From Draconibacterium sp. (lineage in GTDB: Bacteria > Bacteroidota > Bacteroidia > Bacteroidales > Prolixibacteraceae): a stretch of 32,704 nucleotides of DNA. The DNA lies in the NCBI GenBank assembly GCA_016705335.1, contig JADIYN010000047.1, positions 1-32,704 of the forward strand, written 5' to 3'. Below are positions 1 through 7,454 of the stretch, piece after piece. The translations under genes and the position numbers were made by a program. Each line of letters begins with the position of its first letter. Position 1 is the first letter of the stretch. Below the pieces are notes generated by a model that was not told the DNA's origin, did no database searches, and worked only from the letters and a program-made list of their open reading frames with translations.

Positions 1-771
1 TTGTTGACTTTGATGCGGTGGAAGGAGCAACCGGTTACCGTATATAATACTGCAACACTTGAATATGTTGAACTGGCAACAAATACATGGGATTATCTTT
101 TAACCGTTCCAACAACTCCCGGAATAATACCCATTGAGAATACAGCTTTCATTTATCAGTCACCTTTTACAATTGCCAGCGGTAATTCGGTTGAAGTCAT
201 TACCGAAGGGATAGACATTGAAACGGAAGTTGATGAACTGGATACAAGTATCAAACGGATTATTCTAAAAAAACAACATACTAATTGGAACGATACCGAA
301 GGTCCGAATGTGCTTGATGGTAAACCGACAATACCTGCACCTTATACTGTTACCAACCGCCAGCGGCGTTACACTCGGCGGCGTAAAAATTGGCGATGAT
401 TTAATTATTGATGGCAATAGCATTTTGAATATAAATGCAAATTTAAAAAAGGAATGGCAGCAGTTTGAATACAGGAATATAGTTGCAGGTACAGCAGATA
501 CATTGGTTTTGGATTCAATGGCTGATGTTGCTTTCACAATCAACTCGATTGTAGTAAAAGTTGACGACGGTACTTTAACCGGAATTGCATTAAAAATTAA
601 CGGAGTAGCAGTAACAGGATTATCATCCCTGACAGCTACAACAACTGCCACAAGAACAAACGCCACTGCCACAAACGCTGTAGCCATTGGCAACATTATT
701 ACTTTTGAAATATCCACACGGTATTCAGGGCACCAACAAAACTGACAGGAAAATTAAGTTATTCAAGATAA
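1..771 (+). CDS. Phage tail/fibre-type protein, 5'-partial, frameshifted
   Basis: The product is a structural protein of a phage particle, cut by the left edge. Near the edge, frame 3 reads VDFDAVEGATGYRI, typical of an Fn3-like strand; the reading then moves to frame 1 (YNTATLEYVEL) at about base 45. A second shift near 345-355 joins PAPYT to the linker LPTASGVTLGGVKIGDDL, a motif common before receptor-binding parts of Bacteroidota phage fibres. A third shift near 710-720 leads to the ending APTKLTGKLSYSR and a TAA at 769-771, one base before the next ATG. The Ala/Thr-rich middle (TATTTATRTNATATNAVAIG) looks like a beta-structured fibre. The reading is assembled by eye across three shifts, so fine detail is uncertain. 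The exact family is not recognised. Confidence 0.55.
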
Positions 772-772
772 T

Positions 773-1611
773 ATGGGAAGCAGTATTTTATTTATACCGA
801 GAGTAATTGTTCAGGAAATCAATATTGTTGGAGTTTATGGTCTATTAAAAAATGCAAGAACAGTTAAAGTTAATGGAAGCTATATGTATGTTGCGGATGC
901 AGGCTGGGGAACCAAAATATTAGATATTTCCGACACTTCAAACCCAATATTCAAAGTAACAATAAATGTTTCATCGAATGATATATTTATCAAAGGCAAT
1001 ACATTATTCATTTGTGGTAGTGCAGGTTTTAAAATTTACAACATAACAAATCCATTAGTGCCAACTCTTATTGGTAGTTGTTCGTTAGCAAACACAAATC
1101 CACAGGATGTCTTTGTTAATGGAAATTATGCTTTTGTTGCTGACTATACAGCAGGTTGTCAAATAATAGATATAACCACGCCTTACTCTCCTGCAATAAT
1201 CTATACTTACAACAGTGGTGCCCTTTCCTGTAATTCCATTTACGCCGTTGGAAACTATTTATATGTAGGGGAAAATGCTTCGATTAAAATACTTGATATA
1301 ACCGTACCATCAAGCCCCATCTTTCGGGTTCTTTCTTTAAGTGGAACCTGTTTTGGAATTAAAGTTGTTGGAAATTTTCTTTATTCTGCACATTATATTA
1401 ACTGTAAACGGCTTCAAAATAATCAATATTTCGAACCCTACTTCGCCTTCATTAGTTGATGAATATGATTTCCACCAAATCCTATCCAATGGACGTTGAC
1501 GTATATGGAAATTATGCTTATGTAATTACTTACAGGTCTTTTGGAGCGCCAGACACAGGGGTTTATATTTTCAATATATCAAACCCGCAATATTACATTT
1601 GTAAAATTTAA
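773..1611 (+). CDS. LVIVD-repeat beta-propeller protein in phage tail cluster, frameshifted
   Basis: The open frame from ATG 773 carries repeated units of the form VNGSYMYVADAGWGTKILDISDTSNPIF, VNGNYAFVADYTAGCQIIDITTPYSP and VGNYLYVGENASIKILDI, the LVIVD repeat that builds beta-propellers. The frame stops at 1459. Following a shift near 1402 restores VNGFKIINISNPTSPSLVDEYDF, and another near 1470 restores YPMDVDVYGNYAYVITY through ISNPQYY to a TAA at 1609-1611. The full protein would be about 280 residues with at least five repeats. No signal peptide is seen. It lies one base after the preceding tail gene's stop. A role in surface recognition at the phage tail is an inference from context. 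Confidence 0.6.
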
Positions 1612-1716
1612 GTTTTTGATAAATATGGAACTTCTGTATTTTACGATGCAAGTAGTGAATTTATTTTTTTAATTAATAATCCCAACGCGTATATATTAAA
1701 TCCTAATTTTGACAAC

Positions 1717-1773
1717 TTTTTCTGTCCTTTTCAATCGCACTGCTGCAATCTATCTTTCCATAAAAAATTATAA
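1717..1773 (+). promoter_or_regulatory. Phage late promoter-like element, copy A
   Basis: GTCCTTTTC (1724-1732) is followed after 18 bases by TATCTTTCC (1751-1759), then the ATG at 1774. The same two blocks with the same spacing occur upstream of the gene starts at 5502 and 6196. The second block resembles the Bacteroidota -7 element TAnnTTTG. The first block sits too far upstream to be the usual -33 TTTG, so it may bind a phage activator or an alternative sigma factor (inference). Confidence 0.55.
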
Positions 1774-2105
1774 ATGGCAACATATTTAATAACACGCGAA
1801 AAAGCATTACCCGGCAGGAAGCTGATACAGCGGAAGTGATAATCATCGTTCCGGAAGTAATTAATATGCTTAGTTACAATGCCCGTTTCAGCGTGAAAGA
1901 TAACAACCGCCGTACTCTTATCGATAAAAAATCACAAGATGGCGTCATTACAATAATAGGGCAAACCATTACTATACCACTACTGATTGCCGACACCAAA
2001 GGCAAAGCAGGTAAGCACAGTTGGGAACTTGAAATTTCCAACACAAATGAAGTATTTACAATCGGGCGGGGAATCTTTATAATAATAAGTGAATTAATAT
2101 TCTAA
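1774..2105 (+). CDS. Baseplate-like phage protein (BppU-N-like fold suspected), frameshifted
   Basis: The start is ATG 1774 (MATYLITR). The frame changes at an A-run near 1800-1806 and continues SITRQEADTAEVIIIVPEVINMLSYNARFSVKDNNRRTLIDKKSQDGV to a TAA at 2103-2105. The product is about 110 residues. The pattern of a short two-component sequence, then IPLLIADTKGKAGKHSWELEISNTNEVFTIGRG, resembles the N-terminal domain of phage baseplate upper proteins (dT..G.Y.wel...g...tl..G.f). It is followed with a one-base TAATG overlap by a fibre gene, which fits a baseplate or fibre-anchor role. The family call is by pattern only. Confidence 0.4.
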
Positions 2106-2422
2106 TGTCAGGAGCAATCGAAATAGAAATTATAATCGTTGAACCTATTCAATTGGAGCTTGATATTGCACCATCAATTTTTATAGGTACAGCACAGGCA
2201 GGGCCGCAAGGCTTGCCCGGTGAAATCGGGAACATAGCAAATATGCCCGATGCAACAGAAACCATTCGCGGATTTGTGCGCCTTGCTTCACAGCTTGAAG
2301 TAACCACAGGTACAGACACAACAAAAGCAATTGTTCCGGGAACACTAAAACCGGAGCTCGACAAAAAAGCAGCAGATGAAATTCATACTTTAAAATTAAT
2401 TTTTGAAAATATGTTAGTATGA
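2105..2422 (+). CDS. Short phage tail fibre protein with collagen-like segment
   Basis: This intact 105-residue protein starts at an ATG that overlaps the previous stop by one base. It has a collagen-like triplet stretch near residues 33-41 (GPQGLPGEIG), then a fibre repeat ATETIRGFVRLASQLEV-TTGTDTTKAIVPGTLKPELDKK (about residues 50-90). That repeat is widespread in tail fibres of dsDNA phages. The C-terminus is predicted helical. The stop codon overlaps the ATG of the next fibre gene (ATGA at 2419-2422), indicating translational coupling. It probably acts as a connector or minor fibre. No enzymatic motif is visible. Confidence 0.6.
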   Translation: MSGAIEIEIIIVEPIQLELDIAPSIFIGTAQAGPQGLPGEIGNIANMPDATETIRGFVRLASQLEVTTGTDTTKAIVPGTLKPELDKKAADEIHTLKLIFENMLV

Positions 2423-3090
2423 GCTTACAAACGAATTTACAAGATCTGGCTACACGAATAGCCACTGAATGCAAGGCATTAAGAACCTTGATGAACGGGA
2501 ACGCAATTGACCTTTCGGCATTGAACACAACAACAAAGGTAAACCTTGTTGCAGCAATCAATGAAGTTCTTTGGCCCGCAGGTGGTGTAACTGATTTAAG
2601 CCTTGGCACGAACAATGCAACTACCCTGCAAATTGTGTCAAGCACAGGTCAAAACGTAACCATTTCAGGAGCTACAGCCTTGCTTGCAGGGTTATTTGCC
2701 GGAGCCGACAAATCGAAACTGGATGGTATTGCAGCCGGTGCAACTGCCAACTCTGCAGACGCTACTTTACTTGCAAGGGCAAAACCACAGGTACACAGCC
2801 GTCAAGTAGTATTTCCGATTTTAACACGGCAGTTAATGCTTTAATCCAAAATGTAGTTGGTGCAGCTCCCGGCGCACTCGATACCCTTGTGGAACTTGCG
2901 GCAGCACTTGGCGATGATGCAAACTTTGCAGCCACAGTAAACACAGCTTTAACAAACCGCTTGCGTTTTGATGCGGCACAAACGCTTTCAGGTCCACAGC
3001 AAACACAGGCACAGGCAAATCTTAGCGTTTACACGCACTGAACTTAGCGATCCCACAACGAATTTTGTAACCGTTTTGAATCTGGTTTAG
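2419..3090 (+). CDS. Phage tail fibre protein, frameshifted
   Basis: The first 118 residues read in one frame up to ATLLARA; the downstream frame then supplies NHTGTQPSSSISDFNTAVNALIQNVVGAAPGALDTLVELAAALGDD and NRLRFDAAQTLSGPQQTQAQANL. These are standard tail-fibre repeats (NHTGTQ, SDFNTAV, LDTLxELAAALGDD). Shifts lie near 2780 and near 3030. The final frame ends in TRTELSDPTTNFVTVLNLV and a TAG at 3088-3090, one base before the next ATG. The full product is about 220 residues. Its N-terminus (MSLQTNLQDLATRIATECKALR) closely resembles that of the following 554-residue fibre, suggesting a common attachment module. Confidence 0.65.
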
Positions 3091-3091
3091 T

Positions 3092-4756
3092 ATGAGCTTA
3101 ATTGAACAGATAGGGAGCCTGGCTAAAAGAATAGCTACCGAGTTTAAAAATATCCGCGATATTTTAAATCTCCCGGATACAACATTTGCCAATCAGGTAG
3201 GTGTGATTGAAAAAAACGGAATTCCCTTTCTGCATAATTTCTCGTATGGTAATAATGGTTCAGTAACACCATCGGGACGCAACATTTTTATCGGGAAAAA
3301 TGCCGGTAATTTTTCGATGGGAGCCACAGCAACGTCAATTGACCATGGCAGTTATTTGATTGGGATTGGGGATGAAGCTTTATCGTCGGCTGTTACGGCT
3401 AACTGGTGTGTTGCGATAGGTTACCAGGCGTTAAAAAACAAAACTATTGGCGGTGGTTGTTATGCGATTGGCTACCAGTCACAACTTGCCAATGTTTCCG
3501 GGATTTATAATGTTTCGCTGGGAACCTGGACACTGTTTTCAAATGTATCGGGAGGTTCGAATGTGGCTATCGGGTATAGAGGTTTATACAATAATACCGA
3601 TTCGAATAATACAGCAATAGGAACCAGGTCGCTTTATGGGAAAATAGCCGGTGGGGATAATTTAGCCGGGGGTTATTATTCAGGATATAATTTAACAAGC
3701 GGGGCGCAAAATGTTTTGCTTGGAAGCAATTCAGCCCTGTTGACTGCTGCAGGTGGAAACTTAGCTTCGATTAATAATTCGGTATTAATTGGGTACGGTT
3801 CCCGTGCCGACGCTTCGGGTCAAACCAATCAAATTGTAATCGGACATAGTGCCGTAGGTAATGGTTCGAATACTGTTCAAATCGGAAATACTTCGATAAC
3901 AAAAGTTTATACTTCCGGGAAAATTGCTCACGCCGATGCTACACTTGAAAGTGAATCTGCATCGTTAGGGCAATTATATGAAGCAGTATGGGGAAGGCCA
4001 AATTACCTTGCTGTATTTACGGATATACATAATGTAAGCGATAGTATTATTTCCCAAAACTACGGCCAAATTTTTATTGCTTCAGGTGAATCATCCAGTT
4101 CATTAATAATAAACAGTGAAGCGTATGGTTATTACAGATCAGAAATCGTAGGGCGAAGTGGTGGAGTAGATGCATGGAGAATAAGTAATGCAGGCGATGA
4201 TATGGAATCAGGTTATGGAAGATTAATCATTGCAACTTTTAATAGTGCGGATGATATTGAAATCAATCCAGGTAGAGATTTTACTGTTGGACCATCAGCT
4301 AAAGTAGCATTTGGAACTTATTATCCAACCGCGAAAGTACATATACAAGCCGGAACTGCTACCGCAGGAAATGCACCGCTTAAATTAGAAAGCGGAACAA
4401 AATTAACAACACCGGAAGCCGGTGCAATTGAATACGATGGAACTAACTTATTTTATACTAACTCAACGCAGCGCAGACAGGTATCCAAAGCCCCGGTTGT
4501 AGTTACAGGTAAAACTTTGAATTCAGGTAGTTGGAGTTTGGTAAGTGGATTATACGAATACGATTTGAGTGATGCTAATATTACAGCAAACAGCATTGTT
4601 GACATAATCCCGGATAATGCAAGCATGACAGTAGTAATGGCCTCTCTTATTCAACCACGAACAGATTCAAGTACAGGATCAGTTAAAGTTTATGCTTTGG
4701 AAAATCCAACTGATATAATCACAGTAACAATAATTATTACAGAGAAAACCGTATGA
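3092..4756 (+). CDS. Large phage fibre with YadA-head-like repeats
   Basis: An intact 554-residue structural protein, probably the distal host-recognition fibre. Residues 1-30 share the MSL-x-LAxRIATExKxxR module with the upstream fibre. Residues from about 60 to 260 hold many short repeats of the type GxNxAIGYxxL, AIGYQSQLAN, VLLGSNSALL and SVLIGYGSRA, like the left-handed beta-roll head repeats of YadA-type adhesins. Then come IGNTSITKVYTSGKI and, near residue 410, AKVHIQAGTATAGNAPLKLESG with GAIEYDGTNLFYT, a module frequent in Bacteroidota phage fibres. The last 90 residues form a Thr/Val-rich beta domain. There is no signal peptide or membrane anchor, which argues against a true autotransporter. 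The stop overlaps the next ATG (ATGA). Confidence 0.65.
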   Translation: MSLIEQIGSLAKRIATEFKNIRDILNLPDTTFANQVGVIEKNGIPFLHNFSYGNNGSVTPSGRNIFIGKNAGNFSMGATATSIDHGSYLIGIGDEALSSAVTANWCVAIGYQALKNKTIGGGCYAIGYQSQLANVSGIYNVSLGTWTLFSNVSGGSNVAIGYRGLYNNTDSNNTAIGTRSLYGKIAGGDNLAGGYYSGYNLTSGAQNVLLGSNSALLTAAGGNLASINNSVLIGYGSRADASGQTNQIVIGHSAVGNGSNTVQIGNTSITKVYTSGKIAHADATLESESASLGQLYEAVWGRPNYLAVFTDIHNVSDSIISQNYGQIFIASGESSSSLIINSEAYGYYRSEIVGRSGGVDAWRISNAGDDMESGYGRLIIATFNSADDIEINPGRDFTVGPSAKVAFGTYYPTAKVHIQAGTATAGNAPLKLESGTKLTTPEAGAIEYDGTNLFYTNSTQRRQVSKAPVVVTGKTLNSGSWSLVSGLYEYDLSDANITANSIVDIIPDNASMTVVMASLIQPRTDSSTGSVKVYALENPTDIITVTIIITEKTV

Positions 4757-5239
4757 CAGTAGGCAGATTTATAAATACAAGCACCATATTACAGCAGGTT
4801 AAAATAGGGGTAACTCTGGTTCATCCAAATACCAGCACAACAGCTAATCGCCGCGCTGTAAAAATTACATGCACAGAGGGCAAAGCACAAGTATCTCTAT
4901 TTACCACAATGGCGGAACAGGAAATTTAATATTGGCTATTTATTCTAACGTTACTGATGCACCGGGTTCACGTCTTGCAATATCATTATCAACGCCAATA
5001 AATGCAACAGCAGATGGCAAAAACTTAATTTAACAAGTTTACTGCCTGTTACCGAAGGGCAAATTGTATGGCTTGCCTGGGTATTTCAAACAAACCCTGG
5101 GATTCGTTATAATGCATCTGCAACACAAAGAGCAGAATCAACCAGTTTATGGGCAGGAGGTATGCCCGAAGAATTCGGTGCTGTAGGCTGGGCAGCTTAT
5201 GAATATTCAAGTTACATAACAATTTTAACAACCATTTAA
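4753..5239 (+). CDS. Hypothetical phage late protein, beta-rich, frameshifted
   Basis: The start ATG at 4753 overlaps the TGA of the large fibre gene. The reading MTVGRFINTSTILQQVKIGVTLVHP is followed, after a shift near 4890-4905, by LYHNGGTGNLILAIYSNVTDAPGSRLAISLSTPINATADGKNL. After another shift near 5025-5032 it continues SLLPVTEGQIVWLAWVFQTNPGIRYNASATQRAESTSLWAGG to a TAA at 5237-5239. The product is about 160 residues with alternating hydrophobic beta-strand texture. No family is recognised. Position after the fibre suggests a fibre-associated or cap protein (inference). Confidence 0.45.
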
Positions 5240-5240
5240 T

Positions 5241-5391
5241 ATGAAAATCTACAAATTAGAATTAGCGGAGCAAAAAGTGAATCACATTTTATCAGTTCTT
5301 GCCAAACAACCCACACTGAGTTTGCTGAACTTATAGGCGAAATTCACAAACAGGCGAATCAGCAAATTGAGCAAACAGAAAAAAGAAATAA
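5241..5391 (+). CDS. Small phage late protein, frameshifted
   Basis: ATG 5241 lies one base after the previous stop. The reading is MKIYKLELAEQKVNHILSVLAKQP, then after a shift near 5308-5315 TEFAELIGEIHKQANQQIEQTEK. The stop is uncertain because the natural continuation would run through the terminator hairpin; a further shift in the A-run at 5379-5384 gives a TAA at 5389-5391. The product is about 50 residues and strongly helical. It is the last gene of this transcription unit. The function is unknown. Confidence 0.35.
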
Positions 5392-5413
5392 TACACTAAA
5401 CTCTTTTTATTGC

Positions 5414-5442
5414 AGGCAGGTTCTTACGTTCCTGCCTTTTTT
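5414..5442 (+). terminator. Rho-independent terminator after fibre operon
   Basis: AGGCAGG (5414-5420) pairs perfectly with CCTGCCT (5431-5437) around a 10-base loop and is followed by a run of T. The T-run directly abuts promoter-like copy B (GTCCTTTTC). Confidence 0.8.
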
Positions 5443-5501
5443 GTCCTTTTCAAAACCCCAGGCGAATATATCTTCACTGAAAATAAATAATTGTGAAAAT
5501 A
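5437..5501 (+). promoter_or_regulatory. Phage late promoter-like element, copy B
   Basis: GTCCTTTTC (5443-5451) is followed after 17 bases by TATCTTCAC, with ATG 5502 downstream. It begins in the T-tract of the preceding terminator, forming a compact terminator-promoter switch between two late units. Confidence 0.5.
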
Positions 5502-5707
5502 ATGAAACCGATTAATGCCGCCATAAAAGGACCAATGGCTATAAAACTAAAAGCGCAGTTGTGCTTTACCTTTTGCTGCAAATGTTCAGTAAAAAAATAC
5601 CTGTAAGCCCGGCTAATCAGGAAATATTAATCAATATAACAGACATATTAATGGCAAGCGGGATATTCCACGATTTATGGCGGAACCGGGAAGCAATTGC
5701 AGATTGA
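5502..5707 (+). CDS. Small phage late protein, frameshifted
   Basis: The reading starts MKPINAAIKGPMAIKLKAQ. After a shift near 5560-5572 it continues LLLQMFSKKIPVSPANQEILINITDILMASGIFHDLWRNREAIAD to a TGA at 5705-5707, about 68 residues. It is the first gene after promoter-like copy B. No domain is recognised. The sequence is mixed helical without a clear membrane segment or signal peptide. Confidence 0.4.
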
Positions 5708-5739
5708 TTAAAAATTTCATTCACCTTAAAAATAGTATC

Positions 5740-6064
5740 ATGAAAGAAACAGAAAAAGCACTCGTAACATTGTTGGAAACCGGAAACGTTATAGCAAAAG
5801 CTATTGCAGACGATGGAAGGGTTTGATTTTAAAGAAAGTATGGCAATTTCGATTAAAGCAATCAGCATAATCGGCATTATCAAAAACCTGCCTAAAATTA
5901 AGGCGGAAATTAAAGCCCGGAAAGAAGAAGATATTCCCGCGCTGGTGGAATTATTCAAAGCTAAATTTGATTTGAAAGACGACGAAGCGGAGGAAAAAGT
6001 TGAACAGGGATTGGACGTTTTACTGCAACTTACTTCAATGCTTTTTACACCAAAAGCGGCTTAA
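5740..6064 (+). CDS. Small phage late protein, helical, frameshifted
   Basis: The start is MKETEKALVTLLETGNVIAKAIADDG. After a shift near 5808-5818 the frame continues FDFKESMAISIKAISIIGIIKNLPKIKAEIKARKEEDIPALVELFKAKFDL to the stop at 6064, about 108 residues. It has an amphipathic N-terminal helix, a hydrophobic patch (SIIGIIKNL) too short and polar for a confident membrane segment, and an acidic helical C-terminus. It shares a unit with the 5502 gene and ends just before a hairpin terminator. The function is unknown. Confidence 0.5.
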
Positions 6065-6088
6065 CTTGCATTACGAGCCACTTGTTGT

Positions 6089-6123
6089 AGGCAAGGCGAT
6101 TTATTTCGCTTTGCCTTTTTTTT
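6089..6123 (+). terminator. Rho-independent terminator
   Basis: AGGCAAGGCG (6089-6098) pairs with CGCTTTGCCT (6107-6116) over ten base pairs with one G-T pair and an 8-base loop, followed by seven T. It abuts promoter-like copy C. Confidence 0.85.
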
Positions 6124-6195
6124 GTCCTTTTCGATACCTCGCCTGCATTTTATCTTTGCTAATATTATAAAGGAAGCTTATCCAATACTTACAAA
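6117..6195 (+). promoter_or_regulatory. Phage late promoter-like element, copy C
   Basis: GTCCTTTTC (6124-6132) is followed after 18 bases by TATCTTTG (6151-6158), a perfect TAnnTTTG match, with ATG 6196 downstream. Arrangement and spacing match copies A and B. Confidence 0.55.
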
Positions 6196-6598
6196 ATGAA
6201 TGAATTTGCCAACATAACAGACCTGCAGGCTATAAAAGTCTTTTTCTACATAGAATCAGTTATTTTAATAATTGCTTTTGGAATTATAGGCTTTTTTTTG
6301 CGCCGCAGGGATAACGCAAGTATTAACCGCGAAATAGCTGTAACAGCAGCCACAGAAGGTCTAACTAATGCTGTTAATCAACTTAAATTAGTAGTAACAA
6401 GCCTACAGTTGCAATATGAAATAAAACAGCCTCTTTTAGATGCTCAAATCGAATTGTTTCCGAAGTTCATTTGTAATAAATGATAAAATTGTTCAGGGAA
6501 TAGACAAACGTTTAATTCAGCTTGAAACCGAACACAAATTGCTTACCTGCAAGTATCCGTCAAAAACAAAAAACCAGAAAATTGAAAACGCTGATTGA
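6196..6598 (+). CDS. Small membrane protein with coiled-coil tail, phage late/lysis region, frameshifted
   Basis: MNEFANITDLQAIKVFF is followed by a single membrane segment (about residues 15-36, IESVILIIAFGIIGFFL), a basic stop-transfer RRRD and a helical cytoplasmic or periplasmic domain. The first frame ends at 6483; a shift near 6445 gives FRSSFVINDKIVQGIDKRLIQLETEHKLLTCKYP to a TGA at 6596-6598. A further shift would extend it to a TAG at 6627-6629. The product is about 130 residues. One membrane helix plus a coiled coil, in a late unit near a lipoprotein gene, is compatible with a holin or spanin-like role, but no family is recognised. Confidence 0.45.
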
Positions 6599-6774
6599 AA
6601 TTTTAGCAAGCCATACAATTCCTGAATAGTTTTCACGAATAAAAACAACTACCGAAAACAAAAAGAATTTATAAAGTTCATTTTTATTATTTATTAACCA
6701 GAGTTCATTGTTAGATTGATTTACCGTTCTTAAATTAATCCTGAAGAATGACAGGCTTTTATAAATAGGTTAGC

Positions 6775-6800
6775 AGGAGGGTGAGGGGTTTCTCCCTCCT
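6775..6800 (+). repeat. Stem-loop upstream of lipoprotein gene
   Basis: AGGAGGG (6775-6781) and CCCTCCT (6794-6800) form a perfect 7-bp stem with a 12-base loop. No T-run follows, so it is not a classical terminator. The rest of 6599-6829 shows no gene beyond the possible short extension of the preceding frame. Confidence 0.4.
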
Positions 6801-6829
6801 TGCAAAACTTAAATCAAAGATAGATCAAC

Positions 6830-7076
6830 ATGAAAATTACAGCTTTTTTATTAATGGCAATTATTCTTATATCAGGATGCGCAACTACTGCTCATCACAC
6901 ACACGACAACAGATACAAATTCACGCGACACAACATTTTATATTGAGTTACCGGTCTATGTCGATACAACAATATAAATTCCTAAATTTTACAGGTTTTC
7001 TTTCTGGTTATTGATAATAGAGCTGATTCTATTGGGTATATTCGCCTTTTACAAGTTGGTTATTTTGATATCTTAG
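6830..7076 (+). CDS. Putative phage lipoprotein with C-terminal membrane segment, interrupted
   Basis: MKITAFLLMAIILISGC is a lipoprotein signal peptide with lipobox ISGC. After a shift near 6908 the reading is TTDTNSRDTTFYIELPVYVDTTI, then an in-frame TAA, then in the same frame IPKFYRFSFWLLIIELILLGIFAFYKLVIL to a TAG at 7074-7076. The last segment is a membrane helix. Either two overlapping pieces of one decayed gene or a lipoprotein followed by a start-less remnant is possible. Being the last gene of the phage block, a lysis (spanin-like) role is plausible, but no homologue family can be named. Confidence 0.4.
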
Positions 7077-7330
7077 GTAATCTTTTGAAACGATTTTCGT
7101 TTTCAAAATAATGTCAAAATGTATTGTTTCGATTTCCATCTAAGACAGAATATGTTAAATAAGTTTAGTGTGAGATTTAGTTAACTATTCTGGTTTTCAC
7201 CCGTGTGTTTTTTTTATTTGTATATCTGAATGAAGCAATAAAATTCAATCTGAATTACGAATAGTTTAGGAACGATTTTAATTGCCCTTGTATTCTTTTA
7301 TTATCAATTAATTACTATTTTAGGACATTT
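7077..7330. other. Phage-chromosome junction region, no gene seen
   Basis: AT-rich DNA between the last phage gene and the truncated tRNA. AACGATTTT occurs twice (about 7089 and 7272), and GGACA/TGTCC forms a short palindrome at 7323-7334. These could be element-end binding sites, but no integrase or defined att core is visible. Confidence 0.4.
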
Positions 7331-7371
7331 GTCCCTGAAGCTAGCGTGTCTACCAATTCCACCATCTGGGC
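7331..7371 (-). tRNA. tRNA-Leu(CAG), 5' half only
   Basis: Read on the - strand from 7371: acceptor strand GCCCAGA, then TG, the D-arm with GTGGAATTGGTAGACAC, the anticodon stem CTAGC and the loop TTCAGGG with anticodon CAG at 7337-7335. After GAC the sequence diverges: there is no matching GCTAG-type anticodon stem, long variable arm, T-arm (GGTTCGA) or CCA within the next 250 bases. The gene is thus cut in its anticodon arm exactly where phage DNA begins. Confidence 0.75.
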
Positions 7372-7454
7372 TTTTGTGGGGGCAAATATATTAAAAAAAT
7401 CCACCCTCATTTAATTTGTGAAGATGGAATTTTACTTTTCATTTCAGATTTCTG

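Noticed and set aside
265..717. 150-codon ORF on the - strand over the first tail gene
   Set aside because: It is antisense to a good fibre-type coding sequence and its product has no domain; shadow of the Ala/Thr-rich gene.
2181..2645. 154-codon ORF on the - strand over fibre genes
   Set aside because: Antisense to overlapping, coupled fibre genes with clear motifs; low-complexity hydrophobic product.
5617..5958. 113-codon ORF on the - strand with hydrophobic sequence
   Set aside because: Opposes two small late genes that fit the operon direction and the promoter-terminator layout.
6781..7014. 77-codon + strand ORF overlapping the lipoprotein
   Set aside because: It lacks a domain; the overlapping frame has a proper lipoprotein signal peptide.
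1..7076. Diversity-generating retroelement acting on the fibre genes
   Set aside because: No reverse transcriptase, no variable-repeat/template-repeat pair seen in the window.
7331..7371. Group I intron in the tRNA-Leu anticodon loop
   Set aside because: Known bacterial cases interrupt other positions and the 3' half should resume nearby; the DNA beyond is phage late genes, and no 3' tRNA half was found in the window.
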